60,829 nt of DNA from Elusimicrobiota bacterium (GCA_016209035.1 JACQWX010000032.1:1-60829); one strand, 5' to 3'; numbered from the stretch's first letter, positions 41,139 to 49,980 are shown. Notes: generated by a model not told the origin, from the letters alone. Numbers and translations are program-made.

Positions 41139-41993
41139 TTACCTCCGGACCAGCCGCGCCACTACGCGGCAGTAGCGCACGAACCGGAAATGGAGGCTGA
41201 GCATGACCTCGAAATAGCCGATGCCCTGGAGCTCGTCCGGTGCCAGCAGGCGCCGGTAGGCACGCAGCGCCTCCAGGCGCCGGCGCGTGGTCTCGTCGAC
41301 CTCGCGGGTGATGTCCTCGGCGGAGAGTACCTCGAAGCCCGCCTCTTCGAAGGCCATCCGCTCGGTCTTGAGGTCCACCTGGAACAGAATGCCGCGCTCG
41401 AAGGTCCGCCGCACCGAGGGCACGCGCCTCTCGGCGTCGCCCAAGCCCCCCTCGTCGCCGGCCAGCCAGTCGTTGCCGCCGGCCAGCGCGCCGGGCTTGA
41501 GGTACCGGGCCGCGCCGGCCAGGGCCAAGGCCTTGTCGTGCCAATGCGCCATGCTGTCGCAGATGTAGAGCCGGTCGAAGCGCCGGGACCCGAGGTCCAG
41601 GCTGTGGGCGTCCTGGCAGAGATACTCCAGCCTGCCGGAGAGGCCGAGCGCCCGCGCCATCTCCCTGGCCGTGGCGACCTGGCGGGGCAGGAGGTCCACC
41701 CCGGTCACCCGGCAGCCCACGGTCTTCGCGAGCAGACGCGAAGGCGCGCCCAGGCCCTCTCCGAGGCTGAGCACGCGGTGCTCCCTCCGGATGCGCAGGG
41801 CCTGGAACAGGGCCAGTGTGCCGGACTGCCGGAAATGGGAGAGGGACTCGATGTCGAAGACCCAGGGATGCGCCCTCCGAGGGTCCAGGCCGTGCCGGTC
41901 GAGAATCTGCCGGAGCCGGCGCGGGCCGAAGACGGGCCAAGGACCGCCAAGCCGGTAGGTGCGCTGGAGAGCTCGGCGAAGTCGCGGTCTCAT
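41139..41993 (-). CDS. SAM-dependent methyltransferase, copy 2
   Basis: 284 residues from ATG 41993 (GGAG upstream). Motif I is RVLSLGEGLGAPSRLL, followed by VTGVDLLPRQVATAREM, LEYLCQDAHSLDL and FDRLYICDSMAHWHDKALAL. It shares the layout and length of copy 1. The upstream region carries a TATAAT about 35 nt before the start, back to back with the promoter of the second radical SAM gene. It opens the four-gene minus-strand operon: methyltransferase, radical SAM, carrier, FAD reductase. Confidence 0.9.
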   Translation of the reverse strand: MRPRLRRALQRTYRLGGPWPVFGPRRLRQILDRHGLDPRRAHPWVFDIESLSHFRQSGTLALFQALRIRREHRVLSLGEGLGAPSRLLAKTVGCRVTGVDLLPRQVATAREMARALGLSGRLEYLCQDAHSLDLGSRRFDRLYICDSMAHWHDKALALAGAARYLKPGALAGGNDWLAGDEGGLGDAERRVPSVRRTFERGILFQVDLKTERMAFEEAGFEVLSAEDITREVDETTRRRLEALRAYRRLLAPDELQGIGYFEVMLSLHFRFVRYCRVVARLVRR

Positions 41994-42063
41994 CGTGCTC
42001 CGTGAGGAAGCGGTCGACGGCGGGATTATACACTTTTCCAGGTTCATCCGCACCGGGACCGCC

Positions 42064-42093
42064 TTGACAGCATGCGGGCTCCGGTTGTATAGT
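42064..42093 (+). promoter_or_regulatory. Promoter of second radical SAM gene
   Basis: TTGACA (42064-42069), 18 bp, TATAGT (42088-42093). GTG 42103 lies 9 nt downstream, ATG 42112 18 nt downstream. It is divergent from the methyltransferase promoter. Confidence 0.75.
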
Positions 42094-42102
42094 CGGGACC
42101 AG

Positions 42103-43392
42103 GTGCCCCTGATGCGCATCCGCTTCATCTACCCCGCCTGGCAGAGGCTTGAGCCCCAGACGCACTATGTCCTGCCGCCGCTGGGGGTGGCCATGGCAGC
42201 GGAACTCACCCCCAGCTGCCACGAGGTCAGCATCGAAGACGACAACATCGCGCCGGTGGACGCGGCCGCGAGCGCGGACCTGGTGGGGATCTCCCTGATG
42301 CTGGCGGCCCAAGCCCCGCGCGCCTTCGCCATCGCCGACGCCTACCGCCGCCGGGGCGTCCCGGTCGTCATCGGGGGTTTGAGCGCCCGACCCTTGGCCG
42401 ACGCCTGCGCGGGGCACGCGGACGCGGTCGTGCTCGGGGAGGCGGAAGGGGTTTGGCCCGCCTTGGTGCGCGACGCCTCCCAAGGCCGCCTGCGGCCGCT
42501 CTACCGCAGGGAGGGGCATGTCCCCCCGAGGGAGTTCGCGGTCCCGCGCCGGGACCTCCTCGATGCCGCGCGTTACGCGTACCGCGGCCTGCCCATGATG
42601 GAGCTCCTCGAGACCAGCAGGGGGTGCCGCTTCGCCTGCCCCCAGTGCCAGGTGCCGGCCTTGAGCGGCACGCGCTTGCGCGCCAGGCCGCTCCGAGCGA
42701 CCGTGGAGGAGGCGACGGCCATCGCGGGGGAACGCGTCTTCATCGTGGACAACTCCCCGGAGCAGGACGAGGCTTATGAGAAGCGCCTCTTCCGGGCCTT
42801 GGCGGGCCTGGGCAAGCGCTGGGTCTCGCACTCCATCTCGGACACCCCCGAGATCCTCAGGCTCGCCGAGCGGGCTGGATGGTGGTTCGTGCTCCAGACC
42901 GTCACAGCGCCCTCCCCCCGCGTCCGGGAGAGGATCCGGCGGTACCACGATCACGGCATCGCGGTCGGCGCCTTCGTCACCTTTGGGCTCGACGAACACG
43001 GCCCTGACTCGTTTGGGCGCATCGTGGATTTCCTCAAGGCGGCCCGGGTGGACACGGCAGAGTTCAACATCCTGACCCCCTATCCCGGCACGCCCCTCTT
43101 CGGCCGCCTCAAGCGCGAAGGCCGCCTGCTGCACGAGGACTGGGGGCTCTACAACAGCGGCAATGTCGTGTTCCGTCCCAAGCGCATGTCTCAGGCAAGG
43201 CTCGCCCGGGGGGTTAACTGGGCGTGGCAAGAGTACTACCGGGAGCAATCCCAGGCCGAGCGGATGTTCCGCATCTACCGCAAGATCGCGCGCCTGAAGG
43301 ACTTCAAGCCCGAGGCCGGGCCTTCCCGGCGCGTCATCCCGTATCAGTCTGCCGGCACCGACGCCTTGTGGGGCCGCGCCGTCCGTCCTTGA
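42103..43392 (+). CDS. B12-binding-type radical SAM enzyme, copy 2
   Basis: 429 residues from GTG 42103 (ATG 42112 would shorten it by three). The N-terminal domain LPPLGVAMAAELTPSCHEVSIEDDN parallels copy 1. The cluster motif is CRFACPQC, then FIVDNSPEQDEAYEKRLF and LTPYPGTPLFGRLKREGRL. All three cysteines are present. It is divergently transcribed from its methyltransferase partner. Duplicate enzymes of this kind could modify two positions of one product. Confidence 0.9.
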   Translation: MPLMRIRFIYPAWQRLEPQTHYVLPPLGVAMAAELTPSCHEVSIEDDNIAPVDAAASADLVGISLMLAAQAPRAFAIADAYRRRGVPVVIGGLSARPLADACAGHADAVVLGEAEGVWPALVRDASQGRLRPLYRREGHVPPREFAVPRRDLLDAARYAYRGLPMMELLETSRGCRFACPQCQVPALSGTRLRARPLRATVEEATAIAGERVFIVDNSPEQDEAYEKRLFRALAGLGKRWVSHSISDTPEILRLAERAGWWFVLQTVTAPSPRVRERIRRYHDHGIAVGAFVTFGLDEHGPDSFGRIVDFLKAARVDTAEFNILTPYPGTPLFGRLKREGRLLHEDWGLYNSGNVVFRPKRMSQARLARGVNWAWQEYYREQSQAERMFRIYRKIARLKDFKPEAGPSRRVIPYQSAGTDALWGRAVRP

Positions 43393-43418
43393 CGGACGAA
43401 AGCCCCACAAGGTATAGT
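43389..43418 (+). promoter_or_regulatory. Promoter of the acyltransferase gene, leaderless type
   Basis: TTGACG (43389-43394), 18 bp, TATAGT (43413-43418), then exactly six nucleotides to GTG 43425. The -35 box overlaps the stop codon of the radical SAM gene. Confidence 0.75.
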
Positions 43419-43424
43419 CCTGAA

Positions 43425-44333
43425 GTGAGCCTGGCCGGCGCGCGCTTGATCTACTGGCTTTGCCGTCTCCTTTTCAGCGGCAAGAGGGCCGACGAGGCGT
43501 TCACCCGCTTCATCTACTTCGGCTTCAAGGCGCCCGGCACAGCCGCCGTCATCGCGAAGAACCTCTCCCGCATCTACCGCCATGCCCTTCGGCGGGAACC
43601 AACCGTTGCCGAGACGGAGAGCGTCCTCCAGGAAATGGCTGTCGTCCATGCCCGCATCACGATCTCCATGGTGTCCCCTCCGGAGGCATGGCCCCGCTGG
43701 CTCAATGACACCTCCGTCGACCTGCTGCCGGTCCTTAAGGGCCTGCTCGAGAAAGGCAAGGGCGTGATCCTCGCGACGCCACACTTCGGGAACCACGCGT
43801 ACTTCGACGTCCTCTCCGCCTTGGGCATCCCGCTCAACCTGCTACTCCTCCACGGGACCTCCTACGAGTCCGCCGCGACGCGCAGGACCCTCATGCGTCT
43901 CTGGGACGTCGGGTCCTCGGCCGCGGGCCTGCTCAGGGCGCTCGCGGCCAATGAGACGGTCCTGCTCTTCGATGACCTGGACTACTTTCCGGACGGCCGC
44001 ACCAAGCATCTCTTCGGCGCGCCCTTCCCGCCGCCACACGGACCGGCGCGTCTGTCACTGGCGTCCGGTGCGCCGGTCCTGCCGGTCTACTCCGTCCTAG
44101 AAGGCTCCCGTTGGCATCTCGTCTGCGAGGAGCCCATCTTCCCCGAGGCTGCCTCCCAATCCGAGATCGAGGACCGGCTCCTGCGCTCCATGGAGCGCCG
44201 CATCGCGACGCGGCCGGGCCATTGGATCCTGTACAACGATGTCTGGGACCTAGAGGCAGTCTCCAGGGAGATGGGGCGTCAACTGGCCTTCGTGCGGCTG
44301 AAGCGCTGGCTGCGGTCCCTTATTGGAGGTTGA
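43425..44333 (+). CDS. Lipid A-type (LpxL/HtrB-like) acyltransferase
   Basis: 302 residues from GTG 43425. The fold markers are GVILATPHFGNHAYFDVLSALG, where the family has H-x4-E/D; here the acidic position is Ala (HFGNHA), with Asp at +8. LLFDDLDYFPDGRTKHLFGAPF and ASGAPVLPVYSVLEGSRWHLV follow as usual. These enzymes transfer acyl groups from carrier proteins to lipids at the inner membrane. In aryl-polyene-like clusters such enzymes attach the product to a lipid, which may be its role here. It ends convergently with a membrane protein gene. Confidence 0.8.
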   Translation: MSLAGARLIYWLCRLLFSGKRADEAFTRFIYFGFKAPGTAAVIAKNLSRIYRHALRREPTVAETESVLQEMAVVHARITISMVSPPEAWPRWLNDTSVDLLPVLKGLLEKGKGVILATPHFGNHAYFDVLSALGIPLNLLLLHGTSYESAATRRTLMRLWDVGSSAAGLLRALAANETVLLFDDLDYFPDGRTKHLFGAPFPPPHGPARLSLASGAPVLPVYSVLEGSRWHLVCEEPIFPEAASQSEIEDRLLRSMERRIATRPGHWILYNDVWDLEAVSREMGRQLAFVRLKRWLRSLIGG

Positions 44334-44757
44334 GGCGGGACCAGACCTGCCGGCCCGTCCTGAGCCTGAGGCCGTAGCAGACCAGGAAGGCGCCGGGGAC
44401 CAGGGACAGCCACGGATCGACCCAGCGGGCCGCGATCACCCATTTGCTGATTGAGAACAGGACTTGGAAGACGACGATGCCGACCGCCGCGTCCACCGCG
44501 AGCTGGGCCAGGTAGAAGGGGCTCTGCTTCCGGTGGAAAAAGACGCAGAGCGCCCCGGATAGGAACGTCACGACCAGATGGAGCAGGTACCACATGGTCC
44601 AAGCAACAGGCGTCGCCTCGAAGGGAAGCCGGCCGTAGGCGTACAGGATCGCAGAGAGCATGAGCAGGAGGTGGAAGGTCCCCGAACACAGGAACACGAA
44701 AGCCATATCCTTGCGCAGTTCAGGGAGCGAGACGACTTCCTTCGAGCGGTCCATCAT
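44320..44757 (-). CDS. Four-TM membrane protein of unknown function
   Basis: 145 residues. Four hydrophobic segments (FLCSGTFHLLLMLSAILYAYG, WYLLHLVVTFLSGALCVFF, AAVGIVVFQVLFSISKWV, LVPGAFLVCYGL) alternate with short loops. It has no recognised family. It overlaps the acyltransferase gene tail to tail by 14 bp. A TATGAT lies about 40 nt before the start. Confidence 0.65.
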   Translation of the reverse strand: MMDRSKEVVSLPELRKDMAFVFLCSGTFHLLLMLSAILYAYGRLPFEATPVAWTMWYLLHLVVTFLSGALCVFFHRKQSPFYLAQLAVDAAVGIVVFQVLFSISKWVIAARWVDPWLSLVPGAFLVCYGLRLRTGRQVWSRLNLQ

Positions 44758-44832
44758 CGTGGCTCAAAGCGCCGCACGGCGGGCTCAGGCCCTATCATAG
44801 CAGTTTGACCCCCAGACTCGCTGAGCGCAATC

Positions 44833-44861
44833 TTGACATGCGGCCTGCGGCCTGCTAAAGT
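44833..44861 (+). promoter_or_regulatory. Promoter of the SRPBCC gene, leaderless type
   Basis: TTGACA (44833-44838), 17 bp, TAAAGT (44856-44861), six nucleotides, ATG 44868. The predicted transcript begins at the A of the start codon. Confidence 0.8.
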
Positions 44862-44867
44862 AACTCC

Positions 44868-45398
44868 ATGATCGAGCATGAAGACTCCGTGACGCTCTTC
44901 GCGGCCCCCGAACGCGTCTGGGCCGTCATCATCGACGTCCCGCGCTGGTGGCGCCTCTACTACGCGCCCATGGCGAAATGGGATGACTACGGCTGGAGCG
45001 AGGAGCTCAAGTTCCTCGGAGGCCAGGCCGGCGGCATGCGCTGGGGGGCGCTTCGCGACGGCGTCGTGATGCAGGCCCTCCGTGTCGAGGAATGGTCGCC
45101 GCCGCTCAGGCTCGTCTTGGCCACGGAAGCCTGGAACCCGGAGCGCGCGTCGCCCTCCAGCATGAAGGCGGATTTGGGCAAAGGCCGCTTCAGGGAGTTC
45201 GTGACCAACATCAACGCAGTGCGCGCCCGCTTCTTCCTGGACCTCGCCCCGATGCCGCCGGCCCAGACGAGGCTGACGATTCGCGAGGAGGCCGAAGCCC
45301 TCAACCCCTTGCTCGACTTGCTCCTCCGGATCCCGGGCAAGTCGGCCTTGAGGAAATGCGCCGACTCGTTCATCAGGGGCTTCCCGGAACTCCTCTAA
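44868..45398 (+). CDS. SRPBCC (START/Bet v1-like) fold protein
   Basis: 176 residues, complete helix-grip fold: the first strand DSVTLFAAPERVWAVIIDVPRWWRLYYAPM, central strands ALRVEEWSPPLRLVLATEA and RFFLDLAPMPPAQTRLTIREE, and a long C-terminal helix (LLRIPGKSALRKCADSFIRG). Members bind hydrophobic ligands and some act as polyketide cyclases. It stands at the edge of the biosynthetic cluster and may belong to it, but it has its own promoter. It ends 1 bp from the convergent gene at 45400. Confidence 0.85.
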   Translation: MIEHEDSVTLFAAPERVWAVIIDVPRWWRLYYAPMAKWDDYGWSEELKFLGGQAGGMRWGALRDGVVMQALRVEEWSPPLRLVLATEAWNPERASPSSMKADLGKGRFREFVTNINAVRARFFLDLAPMPPAQTRLTIREEAEALNPLLDLLLRIPGKSALRKCADSFIRGFPELL

Positions 45399-45399
45399 C

Positions 45400-47025
45400 C
45401 TATTTCAGCATGTCCCCGATAAGTCCGAAGAACGCGCCTATGAGCACGGCGACCATGGCGACTTTCGCCGCCGCACCTCCCGCGGCCCAGGACGCCTTAG
45501 ATCCACCGAACAAGGGTGCGGCAGCCGCGACGCCGAACGCGATGGTGGCGACAAGCGAGCCTATGAACATGTTCTGCCCGGCCTTCGCCAGCGGGTCGCC
45601 GAAAGTCGCGCTGGCGCCCACGTTCATCGCGCTGATCTGTTTGCCGATGCTCATCACCATATAGGACAACATGGTCGCAACCACCCCGATGATGGCGCCC
45701 GCAACGAACATCGGCGTCCCGGCGTACCCGCCGGAGCAAGCCGTCGCCCAGGCCGCGACCATCCCGGCGATCGCCAGCATCATCATGACGGCGAGCAAGA
45801 TCTTGATGATTGTGATGAGCGAGTTCGCCTGCGCGGAGAGATCCTTCCATGGCGATATGTCGGTAGGAGGCTTCAGATTAAGGTCCACGCACTGACCCTG
45901 CACGCAGGTCTGCTTCTCCCAGTTGCACTGGCAGAGGGTTTCGCCCCCGCCCCCTCCCCCGCCCCCTCCCCCGCCGCCGGGGTTGGTCGGGTTGCTGGTG
46001 CCCTCGCCGGGGCTCGTCGGCGCGATGGCGCCCTCGACCGCGGAGCTCTCGAACTGGGTCAAGGCCTCGCCCGCCTCGGTCTCGGTCACGCTCACCCCGC
46101 CCGTCATCATCCTCTTGTTGAAGGGCGACATGGCGCGCAGGCGTCCCAAGGACCTGGAGTTCCTCAGGTTGTTCCTGATGTTGCCCATCTTGCTGGTCAT
46201 CATGGTCTCGCGCTTCTTGAGCGTGCCGGCCGTGCCCTTGGGGCCCTTGGCGCCCTTGAACTGCGAGAGCTTCCCGCCGTCGATCTTGGAGTTCGGCGCG
46301 CTGAACTGGGCCCCGGTCACGCTCCCGCCCAGCTGGGTCGAGAGCTGGGCTCCGGCCATCGGGCTGAACTGCCCCAGCGGCCCGGTCCCGGACGCCCCGT
46401 CCGCGCCGGTGAAGCCGGCGTCGCCCGCGGCGCCGCCGTCGCCCGCGGTGCCGGAGTCCCCCGCCTTGGAGGAGTCTCCGGCCTTCGAGTCCTTCCCCGC
46501 CCCGGGGACCTCGCCCGCTCCAGGGGCCGATCCCGCAGGGCCATCGCCGATGATGAACCCGAGGCTGTCCGTGGCTCCGCTGGCGTCCGTACGGCCGGAC
46601 CTGCCGGCCCTCTGGTTGGCGTCGATGGCCATGTTGGCCCCGATGCTGGCCTTGCCCCCCTTCTTCCTGGGCTTGAATTTCTTGTAGTAGACGAAGAACC
46701 CGGTGCTCGCCACGGCCAGGCACAGGGCGACGGCGATGAACTTGGCCCCGCCCAGCGAGGCCAGCATTCCCGCCAATCCGCCGGCCCCTTGGACCCCGAC
46801 CCTCGCCGCGGCCGGGGCGACGGCCGAAGCCGCGGCCCGCGCGGCCGCGCCCGCGCCTCCCCTGGCGCCCACGAACGCCGCGGGTTTGGCCCCCGCGCCG
46901 ATGGGGATCCCGGCCCTCTTCTTCTCTTCTTCCTTTTCCTTTTTCAGGTTAGGAAGCTGGATGTCGGGAACAGGGGTAGTGTTCTCGACGATCGGCTCCT
47001 CTTTCTTCTTCTTTTTCCAGAACAT
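45400..47025 (-). CDS. Membrane protein with proline/lysine head, glycine linker and helical membrane tail (family member 1)
   Basis: 541 residues. The head is KKKKKEEPIVENTTPVPDIQLPNLKKE, then a TM helix (FIAVALCLAVASTGFFVYY), a Gly/Ala-rich linker, a basic helical block (KRETMMTSKMGNIRNNLRNS) and a Gly run before Cys-rich ETLCQCNWEKQTCVQGQCVD. The C-terminal third holds about four TM segments (LITIIKILLAVMMMLAIAGMVA, VAGAIIGVVATMLSYMVMSIG, MFIGSLVATIAFGVAAAA, VAMVAVLIGAFFGLIG). It is the last of four genes of this design. No family recognised. Confidence 0.75.
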   Translation of the reverse strand: MFWKKKKKEEPIVENTTPVPDIQLPNLKKEKEEEKKRAGIPIGAGAKPAAFVGARGGAGAAARAAASAVAPAAARVGVQGAGGLAGMLASLGGAKFIAVALCLAVASTGFFVYYKKFKPRKKGGKASIGANMAIDANQRAGRSGRTDASGATDSLGFIIGDGPAGSAPGAGEVPGAGKDSKAGDSSKAGDSGTAGDGGAAGDAGFTGADGASGTGPLGQFSPMAGAQLSTQLGGSVTGAQFSAPNSKIDGGKLSQFKGAKGPKGTAGTLKKRETMMTSKMGNIRNNLRNSRSLGRLRAMSPFNKRMMTGGVSVTETEAGEALTQFESSAVEGAIAPTSPGEGTSNPTNPGGGGGGGGGGGGETLCQCNWEKQTCVQGQCVDLNLKPPTDISPWKDLSAQANSLITIIKILLAVMMMLAIAGMVAAWATACSGGYAGTPMFVAGAIIGVVATMLSYMVMSIGKQISAMNVGASATFGDPLAKAGQNMFIGSLVATIAFGVAAAAPLFGGSKASWAAGGAAAKVAMVAVLIGAFFGLIGDMLK

Positions 47026-47041
47026 AAGATCACCCCCGCAA

Positions 47042-48478
47042 TCAACCCCAGTCCTCCGCCGTCGCCTTCTTGTCCCACCTATCAGCGCTCATGCTGATGT
47101 AACCCGCTCCCAGAAAAGCGGCGAGTCCGGTCCATGTAAGCCCCATCATACCAGAAACGACGGTTTTGTCTCCCCAGATAGCAAACGCCAACCCCATGGT
47201 GCCGGTCAGGGTCGTCACAACTCCCATGTCCTTCCTGCCCAGGGCGAATAAGGCGACGCCCAATCCTATGAGAACCACACCAACAATCCCAATGAGAACG
47301 GTGAGGAAATCGCTGATTCCGGTCCATTTGAAATAGAAAGCGATGGCCTGAAGGAGCAGCAGGGCGACCAGGATGTAGCTGAGCGTCTTGACCAGGTTCA
47401 TGATCGTCTTCGCATTGTCCCGGTCCACGCCCTTGGCCACGCAGGTCGTCTTGTCGGCGGAAAGGACCGTGCCTTTGCCGCACTTGATCTCCAACGGGAT
47501 GTCGCCGCCGCCGCCGGAGCTGCCCCCCGGGCTGCCGGAAAGACTGCCGTCCTGCGCCCCGCTCGCGGGGTTGGAAGTGCCTTCCCCGACCCCGGCTCCT
47601 TCCAGGGCCACGCCGGCTGGCGCGTTGTTCTCGAAGGCCGCGCTCGCGTTGGAACTCCGGTTCTCGTCCCCGCCTTTCCGCGCCTCCCGTCCGAACTGAT
47701 GGGCCTTGGAGAGCTGCCTGCGGGCGAGGCTCCGGCTGGCGGATTGCCTCATGCTCGCGCGTGCGGCCGTGGCGCGGGTCGGCTTGGTCGAGGCGCGCGC
47801 GCCGGTCAGCTTGCCCTTGTTGAGCTTGTCGAAGGAGCCGAAGTTCCGGCTGATGCCTCCGGAAAGCCCCGCCCCTCCCGAGAGCCCGGACAGCCCGGCC
47901 ATTCCTCCCGGCCTCGCGCCGAACGGCGAGGCCTTGGCATTCTGTCCTGCCGCGTCCGCCGTCTCTGCGGCCGGGACCTCGGGCGCCGCCGCGTCGCCGG
48001 CCGCATCTGCGTCGCCAGTCGTTGCCGCGTCGCCGGCCGCTGCTGCGTCGCCCGCGGCATCAGCCGCTTCACTATCCTCCGGCTTGGGCGCCGGGAAAGA
48101 GCCGGAGACCATGCCGAGCCCGCTCTTGGCCCGCGCCTCGCTCCCTGGCAGGTTCGAGAAGTCCCCCTCGTAGGAGGTCTTCCCTGACTGCGAAGGGCGC
48201 GAGAGCCCTGCGGATCTCCCCGTATCCGGCTGGGCGAGCATCTTGCCCAGACCCCAACCGGAGCCCATGATGGCGGCCAGCAGCATCATGACGCCGATCC
48301 TGCTTCCGAGCAGGACGGCGAACACGCCCCTGCCGCCCGTGGCGAAAGCTCCCTGGGCCGTGCGGCCCATTTGCGGGAACCAAGGCATGCCGGCCTTCCT
48401 TCTTTCCCGGTCCTTGCCCACCTTCTTGAGCTTGAAATCCGGTAGGTCTATGTCCGGAGGAGGCATCTTCTTGTCCAT
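47042..48478 (-). CDS. Membrane protein, proline/lysine head type (family member 2)
   Basis: 478 residues with ribosome site AGGAGAG. The head (PPPDIDLPDFKLKKVGKDRE) matches family member 1. A TM helix (FAVLLGSRIGVMMLLAAIMGSGWG) follows, then an Ala/Asp repeat region (AGDAAAAGDAATTGDADAAGD), a basic block (RASTKPTRATAARASMRQSASRS), a Cys pair (IKCGKGTVLSADKTTCVA) and a multi-TM tail. It lies 16 bp upstream of the next gene. The shared order of parts suggests divergence from one ancestor and joint action as a membrane complex. Confidence 0.75.
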   Translation of the reverse strand: MDKKMPPPDIDLPDFKLKKVGKDRERRKAGMPWFPQMGRTAQGAFATGGRGVFAVLLGSRIGVMMLLAAIMGSGWGLGKMLAQPDTGRSAGLSRPSQSGKTSYEGDFSNLPGSEARAKSGLGMVSGSFPAPKPEDSEAADAAGDAAAAGDAATTGDADAAGDAAAPEVPAAETADAAGQNAKASPFGARPGGMAGLSGLSGGAGLSGGISRNFGSFDKLNKGKLTGARASTKPTRATAARASMRQSASRSLARRQLSKAHQFGREARKGGDENRSSNASAAFENNAPAGVALEGAGVGEGTSNPASGAQDGSLSGSPGGSSGGGGDIPLEIKCGKGTVLSADKTTCVAKGVDRDNAKTIMNLVKTLSYILVALLLLQAIAFYFKWTGISDFLTVLIGIVGVVLIGLGVALFALGRKDMGVVTTLTGTMGLAFAIWGDKTVVSGMMGLTWTGLAAFLGAGYISMSADRWDKKATAEDWG

Positions 48479-48488
48479 ATAAACTCTC

Positions 48489-49964
48489 CTAGACGACGAA
48501 CCTGTCCATGGCCCGGTCGGACGGAGCGCCTCCGGGCAAATGCAGAATCATGGCGCAATCCTTCTTGCAGCTCTTGTCCTCCTTGCATTCGGCGCAGTTG
48601 ATGGTCTTGGGCTTGAGGAACTGGGTGGAGATGACGCCCACCAAGCCCACGACCCCGCAAATCTGCATCCAGACCGGCATTTGATCCAGCACTGTTCCCT
48701 TGGCGATGGTTTCTGGATCGCCCGGGCCCAACAGGCCGACGGAGACCGCTGTCAGCAAACCTCCCGAGAGCGCGAATATGGTCCCCAGGGCTTTCTGGCC
48801 GAACTTGCCGCTCAGGACCGTGAAGCCGATGACCATGGCAGCCAAGGCCATCAGCCCGCCGACGGCGGCAAGAATCCTTACCAGAGGCGCCACGGTGAAG
48901 ACACCTGCTGTTTCCTTCATCTTGAGTTGGGTCGCGATGAACAGAATGGCAGCCGCGCCCATGAGCAGCATCTTGGCCATGTTGAGCTGCTTGGCCCAGG
49001 GCGTGACGTCCTTGGGCTTGGGGGGAGGCGGAGCGTCTTCCTCGTTCTTGTCGTTGACCGCGGTGCTGGGCTGGCCCGAGAGCTCGCCGGCGTCCTGGGC
49101 GCCGGCGCCGGCCCCGCCTTCGGGCACGCCGCCCTCGGTGCCGAACGACCCGGCTTGGGTGTTGCCGTCGTAGGTCCGGCCCGCCGCGGCGCTCGATCTG
49201 GCCCTGCCTCCGAGCTGGTCCTTCTTGATCTGGCCGAGGGTGCGCATGTTGCTGCCCCGGCGCAAGGACTTCATGGCCCCTCCCACGCTGGTCGGCCTGG
49301 CGCCCGAGCCCTTGCCCATGGCGCTGATGCCGCCCTTCTTGCCGGCCGTGAACTGCGGGCCCGAGCCCGAGCCCGCCGAGAAGCTCGCGCTGGTGCCGCT
49401 GCCTCCGGTGGAGCCGGAGAGCCCGCCGATCTTGCCCGAGAACTGGGGCTTCGGGATGGACGCGGCCGGCCCGTGGAGCGTGGCGTCGCCGTGGTCGACC
49501 GCCGACCCGGCCGGGGAGGCCGAGCCCTCGGCCGCCGGCTCGACCTGGGACGCGGCTTCAGGGGGCCTTACCTCGTCCGGGGCGTTGGCCTTGGCGAACA
49601 TGTCGAGGGAGCCGGAGACGCCGTCCTTGGAGGCTTGGCGGCCCGATTCGTCCGCGGGGAGGGCGGACTTCGGCCTAGCCTCGAAGATGGAGAGCGTCTG
49701 GGGCTCCGACGACGGCATCATGGCCTTGTAGCCCACGTACCCGATGCCGCCGGCCACCGTGGTGCCGATGATGGCAAGGCCCACGATCCCCGCCTTGGTG
49801 GCCAAGATGCCGCCGGCGGCCGCGCTGCCCAGGCCGCCCGTGGCCGAACCGCCGCCGGTCGCCTTGGAGAAGAGATTGGCGAAGAATCCGCTGCGTTTCT
49901 TCTCTTCCTGCTCCGGCTGCTGTCCTTTGTTGAGTTCCGGTTTGATGTCAGGCGTCTGGCTCAT
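48489..49964 (-). CDS. Membrane protein, proline/lysine head type (family member 3)
   Basis: 491 residues with ribosome site GGGGAGG. The head is TPDIKPELNKGQQPEQEEKKRSG, followed by a TM helix (ATKAGIVGLAIIGTTVAGGIGYVG), a Ser/Gly linker, a basic block (GAMKSLRRGSNMRTLGQIKKDQ), a proline segment (PPPPKPKDVTPWAKQLN) and about four C-terminal TM segments. The extreme C-terminus has cysteines (INCAECKEDKSCKKDC). The same succession of parts recurs in the two downstream genes. No family recognised. Confidence 0.75.
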   Translation of the reverse strand: MSQTPDIKPELNKGQQPEQEEKKRSGFFANLFSKATGGGSATGGLGSAAAGGILATKAGIVGLAIIGTTVAGGIGYVGYKAMMPSSEPQTLSIFEARPKSALPADESGRQASKDGVSGSLDMFAKANAPDEVRPPEAASQVEPAAEGSASPAGSAVDHGDATLHGPAASIPKPQFSGKIGGLSGSTGGSGTSASFSAGSGSGPQFTAGKKGGISAMGKGSGARPTSVGGAMKSLRRGSNMRTLGQIKKDQLGGRARSSAAAGRTYDGNTQAGSFGTEGGVPEGGAGAGAQDAGELSGQPSTAVNDKNEEDAPPPPKPKDVTPWAKQLNMAKMLLMGAAAILFIATQLKMKETAGVFTVAPLVRILAAVGGLMALAAMVIGFTVLSGKFGQKALGTIFALSGGLLTAVSVGLLGPGDPETIAKGTVLDQMPVWMQICGVVGLVGVISTQFLKPKTINCAECKEDKSCKKDCAMILHLPGGAPSDRAMDRFVV

Positions 49965-49980
49965 ACGTTCCTCCCCGAAT

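Noticed and set aside
32575..44333. Ladderane or standard aryl-polyene cluster
   Set aside because: Dehydratase and ketoreductase genes are missing, and the adenylation/dehydrogenase pair and two B12 radical SAMs do not fit either type.
45950..45980. Simple repeat (CCCCCG)n as a regulatory tract
   Set aside because: It encodes a glycine run in the linker of the minus-strand membrane protein and needs no other explanation.
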